NCBI GenBank assembly: GCA_021776755.1
Contig: JAJFFI010000300.1
Span: forward strand, 1-7,303
Source of the DNA: Alphaproteobacteria bacterium
GTDB taxonomy: Bacteria; Pseudomonadota; Alphaproteobacteria; JAJFFI01
Direction of reading: 5' to 3'
Length of the DNA stretch: 7,303 nucleotides
Shown: one piece after another, positions 1 to 6,381 of the stretch
Numbering within the stretch: position 1 is the first letter of the stretch
Layout: the number at the start of each line of letters is the position of its first letter
Translations under genes and position numbers: made by a program
The notes under the pieces: generated by a model
Told to the model about the DNA's origin: nothing
Databases searched by the model: none
Seen by the model: the letters and a program-made list of their open reading frames with translations, nothing else

Positions 1-321
1 ATCGGCCGAGACATCATGCGCACGTCCGCCGACATTCCGATCCGCGCGAAGTTCAAACAGGTTGGCATCGACGTCCTGACCTCAAGCGCGATCGCCGAGT
101 GGCACGGCAATGGCGCCACCATCCTCGACATCCTCGACCAGAGCACCCGCCGCATCGATGCCGACACCCTGGTGCTCGCTGTGACCAATACGGCCGAGAC
201 GACATTGTTGGACGAGCTTCAGGAAGCCGGCATCTCCACCCACGCCGTCGGCGATTGCGTCGCCCCCCGGCACGCTCCGGCGGCCACCGTCGAAGGACGG
301 CGGCTGGGTCTGAAGCTTTAA
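1..321 (+). CDS. FAD/NAD(P)-dependent oxidoreductase, C-terminal fragment (old yellow enzyme / dienoyl-CoA reductase-like)
   Basis: Only the last 106 codons are visible. The frame is open from base 1, so the true start lies upstream, and the ATG at position 16 is probably internal. The fragment resembles the C-terminal nucleotide- and flavin-binding part of multidomain NADH:flavin oxidoreductases (2,4-dienoyl-CoA reductase, trimethylamine dehydrogenase and N-methylproline or betaine demethylase relatives). The visible support is a segment ending in the strand DADTLVLAV, then the motif VGDCVAPRHAPAATVEGRRLG, which is the Gly-Asp FAD-ribityl motif followed by the helix typical of this group. 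In the family this part carries FAD and NAD(P)H, while an N-terminal TIM barrel with FMN and an Fe-S centre does the substrate chemistry. That barrel is outside the window, so the substrate cannot be assigned. The gene ends in TAA and converges on the minus-strand gene 12 bp away. A different FAD-dependent disulfide-type oxidoreductase remains possible. Confidence 0.75.
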   Translation: MGRDIMRTSADIPIRAKFKQVGIDVLTSSAIAEWHGNGATILDILDQSTRRIDADTLVLAVTNTAETTLLDELQEAGISTHAVGDCVAPRHAPAATVEGRRLGLKL

Positions 322-322
322 G

Positions 323-348
323 CGGTTGAACCCTTACGCCGCCAACCG
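323..348. terminator. Weak inverted repeat at the convergent gene junction, possible bidirectional terminator
   Basis: A six-base inverted repeat (CGGTTG at 323-328, CAACCG at 343-348) encloses a 14-base loop. It spans the 12-bp gap between the two convergent genes and runs into the 3' end of the minus-strand gene. No clean T-run follows on either strand, so it is a poor match to an intrinsic terminator. It is listed only because of its position between converging stop codons. Confidence 0.2.
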
Positions 349-1284
349 TTCCCACAGGAAACGTGCGGTCATCAGGTCCAGGTGCGCGCCGCCGGCGTTC
401 TTGAACATGGTGATGTCATCGGGGCCGGTGCGCCCGCCGGCGGTGCCCTGGCAGAGCTCGAAAAGGTCAGCCAACACGCCCGCCTCGGTGATGGCGCCTG
501 AGGCGATCGGGCCGTCGATGTCGCCGTTCGCGCCGATGGTGAACCAGCGGCTGTCGACATGGATGCGGGCGCGCCGGGCGGCCTCGTCGTCGGCCTCGCG
601 CATGTCGGGGCGGTAGGCGCCCACGAGATCGAGATGCATGCCGGGCTTGAGCCACTCGCCGAACACGATGGGGTCGAGCGAGCCGGTCACGCAGGACACG
701 ATGTCGGCCTCGCGGACGGCGGCTTCGAGATCGCCGGCAACAGCAACGTCGAGCTGTTCCGGCCAGTCGAGACCGGCGATGGCCTCGGCTTTTTCCGGAG
801 TGCGGTTCCAGATCCGGACCTTCCCGATTGTGGGCCGGATGGCGGTCATCGCGCGGACCATCCAGGGCGACATCGCGCCCGCGCCCACGACCACGAGCGA
901 CGCCGCGTCTTCCCGCGCCAGATGCCGCGCCCCGAGTGCTGAGTCGGCGGCGGTCTTGCGGTAGGTCAGGGCGGTTCCGTCCATGCAGGCCAGCGGGCTG
1001 CCGTTCGTGCCGTCGAACAAAACATAGACCGCCTGGACCGCCGGCAGACCCTCGTTGCGCGATGGATTGTCCGGAAACAGTGTGACCAGCTTCATGCCCA
1101 GCGCCTCGCCGTTCTGCCAAGCGGGCCAGATCAGCAGGTTGTCAGTCTCGCCGCTCGGCGCGGCCTGCTGCATCAGCAGGCGGTCGACCGCTGGTGGCGG
1201 CGCGCAATGATAGCGGTGCAACCCCTCGGTCAGCGCCGCCAGATCGAGGTGACGATGCACAGTTTCGGCATCTACGAAACGCAT
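334..1284 (-). CDS. Ornithine cyclodeaminase/mu-crystallin family protein (probable imine reductase or amino-acid dehydrogenase)
   Basis: A complete 316-residue protein of normal family length (about 310-350). The ATG is preceded at 6 bp by GAGGAG, which fixes the start. The N-terminal half carries the substrate-site landmarks: Lys65 in LGMKLVTLFP, and Arg109 in LTYRKTAADSAL (family form usually R-T-A-A). A Rossmann dinucleotide-binding fold follows, with VVGAGAMSP at about 132-140 and the second strand at KVRIWNR (155-161). The C-terminal part has ITMFKNAGGAHLDL at 291-304. The family uses NAD(P)(H) and includes ornithine cyclodeaminase, alanine dehydrogenase, pyrroline/piperideine-2-carboxylate reductases and mu-crystallin ketimine reductase. 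Around residues 219-231 the protein reads DLVGAYRPDMREA. The Gly-Gly-Asp-Cys-Pro-Gly stretch that holds the catalytic Asp of true ornithine cyclodeaminases is absent, so a reductase or dehydrogenase role is more likely. It is predicted cytoplasmic, and is transcribed divergently from the kinase gene. The ectoine-utilisation paralogue EutC belongs to the same family but looks different. Confidence 0.88.
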   Translation of the reverse strand: MRFVDAETVHRHLDLAALTEGLHRYHCAPPPAVDRLLMQQAAPSGETDNLLIWPAWQNGEALGMKLVTLFPDNPSRNEGLPAVQAVYVLFDGTNGSPLACMDGTALTYRKTAADSALGARHLAREDAASLVVVGAGAMSPWMVRAMTAIRPTIGKVRIWNRTPEKAEAIAGLDWPEQLDVAVAGDLEAAVREADIVSCVTGSLDPIVFGEWLKPGMHLDLVGAYRPDMREADDEAARRARIHVDSRWFTIGANGDIDGPIASGAITEAGVLADLFELCQGTAGGRTGPDDITMFKNAGGAHLDLMTARFLWERLAA

Positions 1285-1290
1285 AACATT

Positions 1291-1296
1291 CTCCTC
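1291..1296 (-). promoter_or_regulatory. Ribosome binding site of the ornithine cyclodeaminase-family gene
   Basis: On the minus strand the sequence reads GAGGAG, six bases before the ATG. This is a near-consensus Shine-Dalgarno element at good spacing and supports the start at 1284. A perfect 12-bp GC palindrome (1298-1309) lies just upstream of it in the presumed leader. Confidence 0.75.
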
Positions 1297-1379
1297 GCCG
1301 CGGCCGCGGATCGATTTCCCGAAACCCGGTTGTCGGCCCTGACGGCAGGCTAGCCGGTCGAGCGGTCGTTTGGCGATAC

Positions 1380-1384
1380 GAATC
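1380..1384. promoter_or_regulatory. GANTC site (CcrM-type methylation motif) in the divergent promoter region
   Basis: The sequence GAATC matches GANTC, the target of the cell-cycle-regulated adenine methyltransferase CcrM of Alphaproteobacteria. It lies 14 bp before the TTAA cluster. The motif is short and can arise by chance, so a regulatory role is inference. A second GANTC (GATTC at 1479-1483) lies just inside the kinase coding region. Confidence 0.3.
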
Positions 1385-1398
1385 GCGCGTTTGCAATG

Positions 1399-1424
1399 TT
1401 AAATTCGGTTAACTCGACCTTAAC
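1399..1424 (+). promoter_or_regulatory. Candidate CtrA binding site cluster (TTAA-N6-TTAA-N7-TTAAC)
   Basis: Three TTAA half-sites lie at 1399-1402, 1409-1412 and 1420-1423. The second and third are separated by exactly seven bases and followed by C, which is a perfect match to the CtrA consensus TTAA-N7-TTAAC of Alphaproteobacteria. The right end lies 27 bp before the kinase ATG and the left end about 115 bp before the divergent gene start, so either gene could be the target. In a GC-rich sequence TTAA should occur roughly once per kilobase, so three in 25 bp is unlikely by chance. A site so near the start codon could repress, or could overlap a core promoter. I could not pick a convincing -35/-10 pair. 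Binding itself is inference. Confidence 0.55.
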
Positions 1425-1451
1425 GATGCAGGCCCGAGTATCGATCTTGAA

Positions 1452-4400
1452 ATGGACAGGAAGACGTCGTCGGTGCTGGATTCGATGGTGCGCGGCCGCT
1501 CGGTGGCGGACGCGCTTGAGGGCGTGTGCCGTTGGGTCGAGTCGCAGCACAAGATTGTGCATGCGGCGGTGCTGCTGGCCGACGACCGGTCGCGGACCCT
1601 CAGTCCGGCGGCAGGTCCAAGAATTCCGCCGGAAGTGGCCGAGGCCTTCAAGGATTTCCCCTACGGTCCGCGCAATGCTTCCTGCGGCAAGTCTATCTGG
1701 CGGGGCGAACGGGTCATCTGCGAGGACATTGCGGCCGATCCGCTCTGGGACGGGTACCGCGACGTGGTCATGGAACATGGGCTCAAGGCCTGTTGGTCCT
1801 GCCCGATCACGACCAGCGAAGGTGCTGTGCTCGGCACCATGGCATTCATGTTCAGGACCCGGCGCAAGGCGGTCCCGAAAATCCTCGAGACCCAGGAAGT
1901 CGCAGCGCGATTGGCGGCCTCGATTATCGAGCGCGACAGGGCCGAAAGCCGCAACGCGCAGCAAAACGAAGCGCTGATTGCGCTCTCGCGGCGGATGAAC
2001 CGGGCGACCGGCGATCTCGATTGCGTCCTCAGGGTGATTACGGAAACCGGCGCCGGCACGTTGCAGACCGACCGCTGCAGCATCTGGCTCGCGCCAGGAC
2101 CCGACACCGGCGCCCGGGCCGGGGGCTGGGTTTGCCGCGATCTCTATGTCCTGCACGAGGAGCGCCATTCCTCAGGGGAACGCTTCAATGCAAATGAGCG
2201 CACAGCGTATCTTGAGGCGATCCGGAACGATCGCGCCCTGGCAATCACGTCCTCCCAAAACGACGACCGCCTGAATGAGGCTCAGGCCGGATACGTCGGG
2301 CCAAACGGCATCAAATCCACCCTCGACGCGCCGGTCTGGCACGATGGCGAGGTTGTTGGAATTCTGACGTTCGAACAAACCAGCTCGGAACGGAAATGGT
2401 CGGTCGAGGACCGGAACTTCGCCGCATCGCTTGCAGATCAGACGGCAATCGCGATCGAGTCAAGCATCAAGCGGGAGCGCGAGACCGAACTCGGCCGAAA
2501 TCATGAAATGCTTGAGACCATGCTCCAGACAATGGAGCAAGGGGTCATCGTGTGCGGCACGGATCTGCGAATTGTCACAGCCAATACGAAGATCTGCCGG
2601 ATCCTGAATGTCGACGACCAGTACTTGCACAGAGGGCGTTCGATCGCCGATCTGATCGGTTTGGCCGCAGGGCGCGGAGACTACGGCGCGGGCGATCCGA
2701 AACATCGGACCGAGCGCATTCTGCGGCTGTTCGCCGGCAAAGAGTCGTTTGCCTTTCAGCGCACCATCCACGGCAAGGCCATGCTGACGCAGGGCCAGCC
2801 GATGCCCGGGGGCGGCTGGGTTGTAACCATAACCGATCTTTCGGACCATGTCGGCAGCGGCGCAGCAGCACGAGAACGCGAGCAGACCCTCGAGAAGGTC
2901 ACCGAAGGCACCGCGTCGATGTTGTGGATGAGTCTTGCGAACGGCCATTCGCACTATTTCAACCGCGCCTGGCTCAAGTTCCGCGGCACATCCCTCGAGG
3001 ATGAAATTGGAATTGGCTGGGAAGAGGGCGCCCACCCCGAAGACCGGGACCTGATCGTCAAGCAGTCCTCGAGCTACTGGGACCGTCGCGACCCATACAC
3101 AAACGAATACCGGTTGCAGCGCCACGACGGCGTGTACCGCACCGTGCGCGAAACCGCCAAACCGTACTGGAATGACGCCGGAGTGTTTCTGGGATATGTC
3201 GGCTCGTGCGTCGACGTCACGGTCGAGAACGACGCGCTGGCCGAGCTGCGCGACCGCGAAGCCCTGCTTGCGGCAATCGGCGAGAATTCGCCGGCCAAGA
3301 TTTCAGTGAAAGACACCGACGGCCGGTTCAAGTTCGTCAACAAGGCGTTTGCCGACTCGCTCGGCCTGCCGGCAGGCGACATCATCGGCAAGTTTCTCCC
3401 GGACCTCTATGAGCCCGCCGACGCGAAGGTCTATCAGGGGCATGACGCGGATGTCGTGGCGGCGGCCGGCCCGATCGTGCGGGAAGCCATGTTGCCGGTT
3501 GGCGGTGTGCAGGTTCCGCATCTCCTTGTGAAGTTTCCGATCCGCGACGAAGACGGACAGGTAACAGGTATTGGCGCGATCCTGTCCGACATGAGCGAGG
3601 CGCTCGCAACCAACGCCGCCCTGGAAGAAAAACAGCTGCTCCTCGAAACCTCGATTGCCGCGATCGAGGACGGTTTCATCATCTTCGACGATCAGGAGCG
3701 GATGGTGATGTGTAATGAACAATACCGCGAGATCTACGCGCCGATCGGCCAGTCATGGGAGACCGGCATTTCGATCGAGCAGATCGCGCGCGACACGGCG
3801 ATCCACTGTGTCGGTCTCGAGGACAACGGCGAACTGGATGCCTGGCTCGACGAGCGGCTCAGCCTGTTCAGAAAACACGGTCGGATGGAGCAGCGCCTCA
3901 AGGATGGCCGCTGGATCATCGCGCGCCAGTTCCGTCTGTCCAACGGATGGTCGGTGGGCGTCCGCACCGATGTGACGATCCTCAAGCAGCGCGAGGAAGC
4001 GCTGGCGTTGAGCGAAGCCCGCCTGCAGATGGCGCTCGACGGCACCATGGACGGGATCTGGGACTGGAATATTGCAGACGGGAGCTGCTTCCGGAGCCGC
4101 CGGTGGCTGGAAATGCTCGGGTTCGAGTCCGGCGAGGGCCGCGAGGACGAGAATCTCTGGGACAATTCGCTCCACCCCGATTTCCAGCAAATATTCGATG
4201 CGGCGATCAACCCGCATCTCGAAGGGATCAAGCCGAATTTCGATGTCGAAGTCCAGGTCGTGCGCCAGGACGGCGACGTGATCTGGGTGCTCGATCGCGG
4301 CAAGGTGACGGAACGCGACGCAGATGGGCGCCCGACGCGCATGGTGGGCGCGTTGACGGATATCACCGAGCGCAAGCAAGCTGAGCTCGACAAGCGCGAA

Positions 4401-6293
4401 ACCGAGGAATGGCTGCAGTCGATTTTCGACCATGCGCCTTTCCTGATGGCGCTCAAGGACACCGAGGGCCGTGCGGTCCGGGTCAACGAGGAATACCGGC
4501 ATTTCTATGGCCTCGAGCCGAGGGAAATGGCCGGCAGGACAGTCCACGAAATCTTCGAGCCCGAAATGGCACAATCATTCCGCGATCACGAAATTGAGGT
4601 TCTAGAGGCCGGCCACAGTATTGAGCGCGAACTCGTCAACGCGACCCCTCATGGCGACCGGCTCGTGCGCGAGGTCAAGTTCCCGCTTCGCGACTCGGAT
4701 GGGAAAATCAAGGGGTTGGGATTCATCGGAATCGATGTGACCGAGGAACGTGCGGCCCAGGAGGCACTTGAGCGCAAGGAAGCCCTGCTGCGCACCATCA
4801 GCGACAATGCGCCTGCCGAATTTTCCATCAAGGACCGCGACGGCCGCTACCTGATGGTGAACAGATGGTTCTGCGAAAACTTCGGCGTACGCGAAGATCA
4901 GGTCATCGGGCAGCGCCTCGAGGACGTTTTCCCGGGCGAAATTGCCAAGGTTACCCAGAATCACGATCAGGAAGTATTCCGCACCGGCAAGACGGTTGCC
5001 CGCGAGCGCAAGCTGATCATCCCGGAAGGCAATCCAATCCACATGATCGTCAAGTTCCCAATCCCCGGCCCCGGCGGGGAGGTCGAGTCGGTCGGCTGTC
5101 TGACGGTCGATATCACCGACCTTCGCGCCGCCGAGCTCGGCATGAAGGAGAGCGAGACGCGGCTCCATACGATCACCGAGAACGCGCCCGCGATCGTCTA
5201 TCTGAAGTCTCCCGACAAGCGCTACCTGATGATCAACCGCGCCTTCGAGGAAGCTTACGGCCTTGATCGTGCGGATGTGTTGGGGAAGACCACGCGTGAA
5301 GTTTTCGAGGGCGATGCACCGTCGATCTTCGAGGAGAGCGATGACGCGGTCCTCGTCACGGGCGAGCCCGTTGTGCGGGAACTCAAAGATCCGCTGGATT
5401 CCTGTGGGCGCGTGTTGCACGTCGTCAAGTTCCCGGTGTTCGACGACGACGGCGAAATGGTCGCAATCGGCGGGATCGAGACCGACATCACCGACCGCAA
5501 GATCGTCGAGCGCGAAATCCGCGAGGCGCGGGACAGCGCCGAAGCCGCAAACCGGTCGAAGAGCGACTTCCTCGCCAACATGAGCCACGAGCTCCGGACA
5601 CCGCTCAATGCAATTCTCGGGTTCTCCGAGATCCTCTCGAACGAGCTCTTCGGCAAACTCGGGAACGAGCGCTACGCCGAGTACGTCGGCGACATCCGCT
5701 CGAGCGGCGAGTTACTGCTGAGCCTGATCGACGACATCCTCGATCTCTCGCGGATCGAAGCGGGGCGGGTGAAACTCGACTTCGAGGTGTTCGGCGCCGC
5801 CGACGCGATCCGCCATGCCGCGCGCCTGATTGACGACCACGCGCGTCATTCGGGCGTCACCATCGACGTCGATCTGCCGGAACCCGATATAGATCTCGAA
5901 GCGGACCCGCGCGCGTTCAAACAGATAGTCACCAACCTGCTCTCGAACGCCGTGAAGTTCACACCCGAGGGCGGCCGCGTGGATTTGAGGACACGGATCA
6001 GCGACGACGGCCGGTTCGCGGTGATTGTGTCAGACACCGGCGTCGGCATGTCCAAGGATGATATCCCGACGGCATTGTCGACCTTCGGCCAGGTCGACAA
6101 CCCGCATGTCCGGCGCCACAACAAGGGCTCCGGGCTCGGCCTGCCAATGGTGCGCAACCTTGTCGAACTGCACGGCGGCAGCCTCGATATCGAAAGCACG
6201 CTCGGGGCCGGCACGACCGTCACCTGCTATTTCGGGGCAGACTGCGTCGCCGACAGCGCGCCGCTGCGTCCCAGAATCGCGATCGCCCGCTAG
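1452..6293 (+). CDS. Large soluble multi-sensor histidine kinase (2 GAF, 8 PAS, HisKA, HATPase_c)
   Basis: A 1613-residue protein. The frame has a stop at 1410 and no other start codon before the ATG at 1452. No clear Shine-Dalgarno element precedes that ATG. Met12 (1485) is an alternative start. Domains by eye: GAF 16-160 (with GLKACWSCPI at 110-119); GAF 185-338; eight PAS at about 354-470, 478-595, 605-718, 729-845, 856-978, 986-1100, 1111-1225 and 1236-1350, several ending in the D-[IV]-T PAC motif; HisKA about 1368-1437 with phosphoacceptor His1379 in MSHELRTPLNA; HATPase_c about 1480-1593 with N-box Asn1495/Asn1499, G1 DTGVGM at 1528-1533 and G2 GSGLGL at 1559-1564. All key catalytic residues are present, so it should be an active autokinase. 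The HELRT motif also permits phosphatase activity. There is no membrane segment, signal peptide or receiver domain, so it is cytoplasmic and needs a partner encoded elsewhere. The HisKA sequence resembles the PleC/DivJ type. The PAS ligands are unknown, and no LOV-type cysteine motif is seen. Confidence 0.95.
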   Translation: MDRKTSSVLDSMVRGRSVADALEGVCRWVESQHKIVHAAVLLADDRSRTLSPAAGPRIPPEVAEAFKDFPYGPRNASCGKSIWRGERVICEDIAADPLWDGYRDVVMEHGLKACWSCPITTSEGAVLGTMAFMFRTRRKAVPKILETQEVAARLAASIIERDRAESRNAQQNEALIALSRRMNRATGDLDCVLRVITETGAGTLQTDRCSIWLAPGPDTGARAGGWVCRDLYVLHEERHSSGERFNANERTAYLEAIRNDRALAITSSQNDDRLNEAQAGYVGPNGIKSTLDAPVWHDGEVVGILTFEQTSSERKWSVEDRNFAASLADQTAIAIESSIKRERETELGRNHEMLETMLQTMEQGVIVCGTDLRIVTANTKICRILNVDDQYLHRGRSIADLIGLAAGRGDYGAGDPKHRTERILRLFAGKESFAFQRTIHGKAMLTQGQPMPGGGWVVTITDLSDHVGSGAAAREREQTLEKVTEGTASMLWMSLANGHSHYFNRAWLKFRGTSLEDEIGIGWEEGAHPEDRDLIVKQSSSYWDRRDPYTNEYRLQRHDGVYRTVRETAKPYWNDAGVFLGYVGSCVDVTVENDALAELRDREALLAAIGENSPAKISVKDTDGRFKFVNKAFADSLGLPAGDIIGKFLPDLYEPADAKVYQGHDADVVAAAGPIVREAMLPVGGVQVPHLLVKFPIRDEDGQVTGIGAILSDMSEALATNAALEEKQLLLETSIAAIEDGFIIFDDQERMVMCNEQYREIYAPIGQSWETGISIEQIARDTAIHCVGLEDNGELDAWLDERLSLFRKHGRMEQRLKDGRWIIARQFRLSNGWSVGVRTDVTILKQREEALALSEARLQMALDGTMDGIWDWNIADGSCFRSRRWLEMLGFESGEGREDENLWDNSLHPDFQQIFDAAINPHLEGIKPNFDVEVQVVRQDGDVIWVLDRGKVTERDADGRPTRMVGALTDITERKQAELDKRETEEWLQSIFDHAPFLMALKDTEGRAVRVNEEYRHFYGLEPREMAGRTVHEIFEPEMAQSFRDHEIEVLEAGHSIERELVNATPHGDRLVREVKFPLRDSDGKIKGLGFIGIDVTEERAAQEALERKEALLRTISDNAPAEFSIKDRDGRYLMVNRWFCENFGVREDQVIGQRLEDVFPGEIAKVTQNHDQEVFRTGKTVARERKLIIPEGNPIHMIVKFPIPGPGGEVESVGCLTVDITDLRAAELGMKESETRLHTITENAPAIVYLKSPDKRYLMINRAFEEAYGLDRADVLGKTTREVFEGDAPSIFEESDDAVLVTGEPVVRELKDPLDSCGRVLHVVKFPVFDDDGEMVAIGGIETDITDRKIVEREIREARDSAEAANRSKSDFLANMSHELRTPLNAILGFSEILSNELFGKLGNERYAEYVGDIRSSGELLLSLIDDILDLSRIEAGRVKLDFEVFGAADAIRHAARLIDDHARHSGVTIDVDLPEPDIDLEADPRAFKQIVTNLLSNAVKFTPEGGRVDLRTRISDDGRFAVIVSDTGVGMSKDDIPTALSTFGQVDNPHVRRHNKGSGLGLPMVRNLVELHGGSLDIESTLGAGTTVTCYFGADCVADSAPLRPRIAIAR
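2511..4751 (+). repeat. Duplicated three-PAS module within the kinase gene (PAS1-3 and PAS4-6)
   Basis: The first six PAS domains appear as two copies of the same triplet. PAS1 and PAS4 share one subtype (glycine after the acidic pair at residues 364 and 741, and a G-W-x-V strand near the end). PAS2 and PAS5 share a second (aligned Trp507 and Trp885, and an H-P-[ED] segment). PAS3 and PAS6 share a third (V-K-F-P at 693 and 1075). The offsets between matching landmarks are 377, 378 and 382 residues, as expected for duplication of a unit of about 1.13 kb. The copies have diverged strongly, so this is seen at protein rather than DNA level. Subtype grouping was done by eye. Confidence 0.5.
4407..5531 (+). 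repeat. Three tandem PAS units with exact 375-bp period
   Basis: PAS6, PAS7 and PAS8 start at 4407, 4782 and 5157. Two independent landmarks keep the same period: the Asn of the [VI]-N motif at residues 1012, 1137 and 1262, and V-K-F-P at residues 1075, 1200 and 1325. Each step is 125 residues. All three share the opening [DE]-x-A-P, a [KR]-[DS]-x-[DE]-x-R segment, and the closing V-K-F-P and D-[IV]-T motifs. PAS3 (605-718) belongs to the same subtype. The even spacing with no indels suggests recent or length-constrained tandem duplication. Confidence 0.65.
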
Positions 6294-6381
6294 GCGTCAG
6301 ACTTCGCTTGATCCGGTGCCAGCCTTGGCCCCAAACTCAGCTTCTTTCCAATGTCATTCGATCACAGCCGGACGGACGGGC

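Noticed and set aside
334..1284. Assignment as EutC of the ectoine utilisation cluster
   Set aside because: EutC is in the same family and doeB is near, but the N-terminal half and the VGAYRPDMRE region look unlike EutC, the gene points away from doeB, and the kinase lies between them.
1373..1386. Five-base hairpin GCGAT/ATCGC in the divergent intergenic region
   Set aside because: It is a short stem with a 4-base loop, expected by chance in GC-rich sequence, with no link to a known element.
1370..1402. Possible sigma-70 promoter using TTGGCG and TGTTAA
   Set aside because: The spacer would be 21 bp and the -10 match is poor. No pair in the divergent region was convincing enough to list.
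1350..2168. Open frame of 272 codons on the minus strand crossing the kinase start
   Set aside because: It overlaps both the intergenic TTAA array and the first GAF domain, and its translation resembles no known protein. It is most likely a GC-bias shadow.
3753..4574. Long open frame of 273 codons on the minus strand inside the kinase gene
   Set aside because: It lies wholly antisense to well-supported PAS domains, shows no recognisable domain, and is expected in GC-rich DNA where the opposite strand has few stops.
4602..5588. Open frame of 328 codons on the minus strand under PAS6-8 and the start of HisKA
   Set aside because: Its composition mirrors the repeated PAS units it opposes, it has no family features, and the plus-strand kinase explains the region fully.
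6318..6329. Small hairpin GCCA/TGGC after the kinase stop as a terminator
   Set aside because: It has only four base pairs and no following T-run, which is too weak to call an intrinsic terminator.
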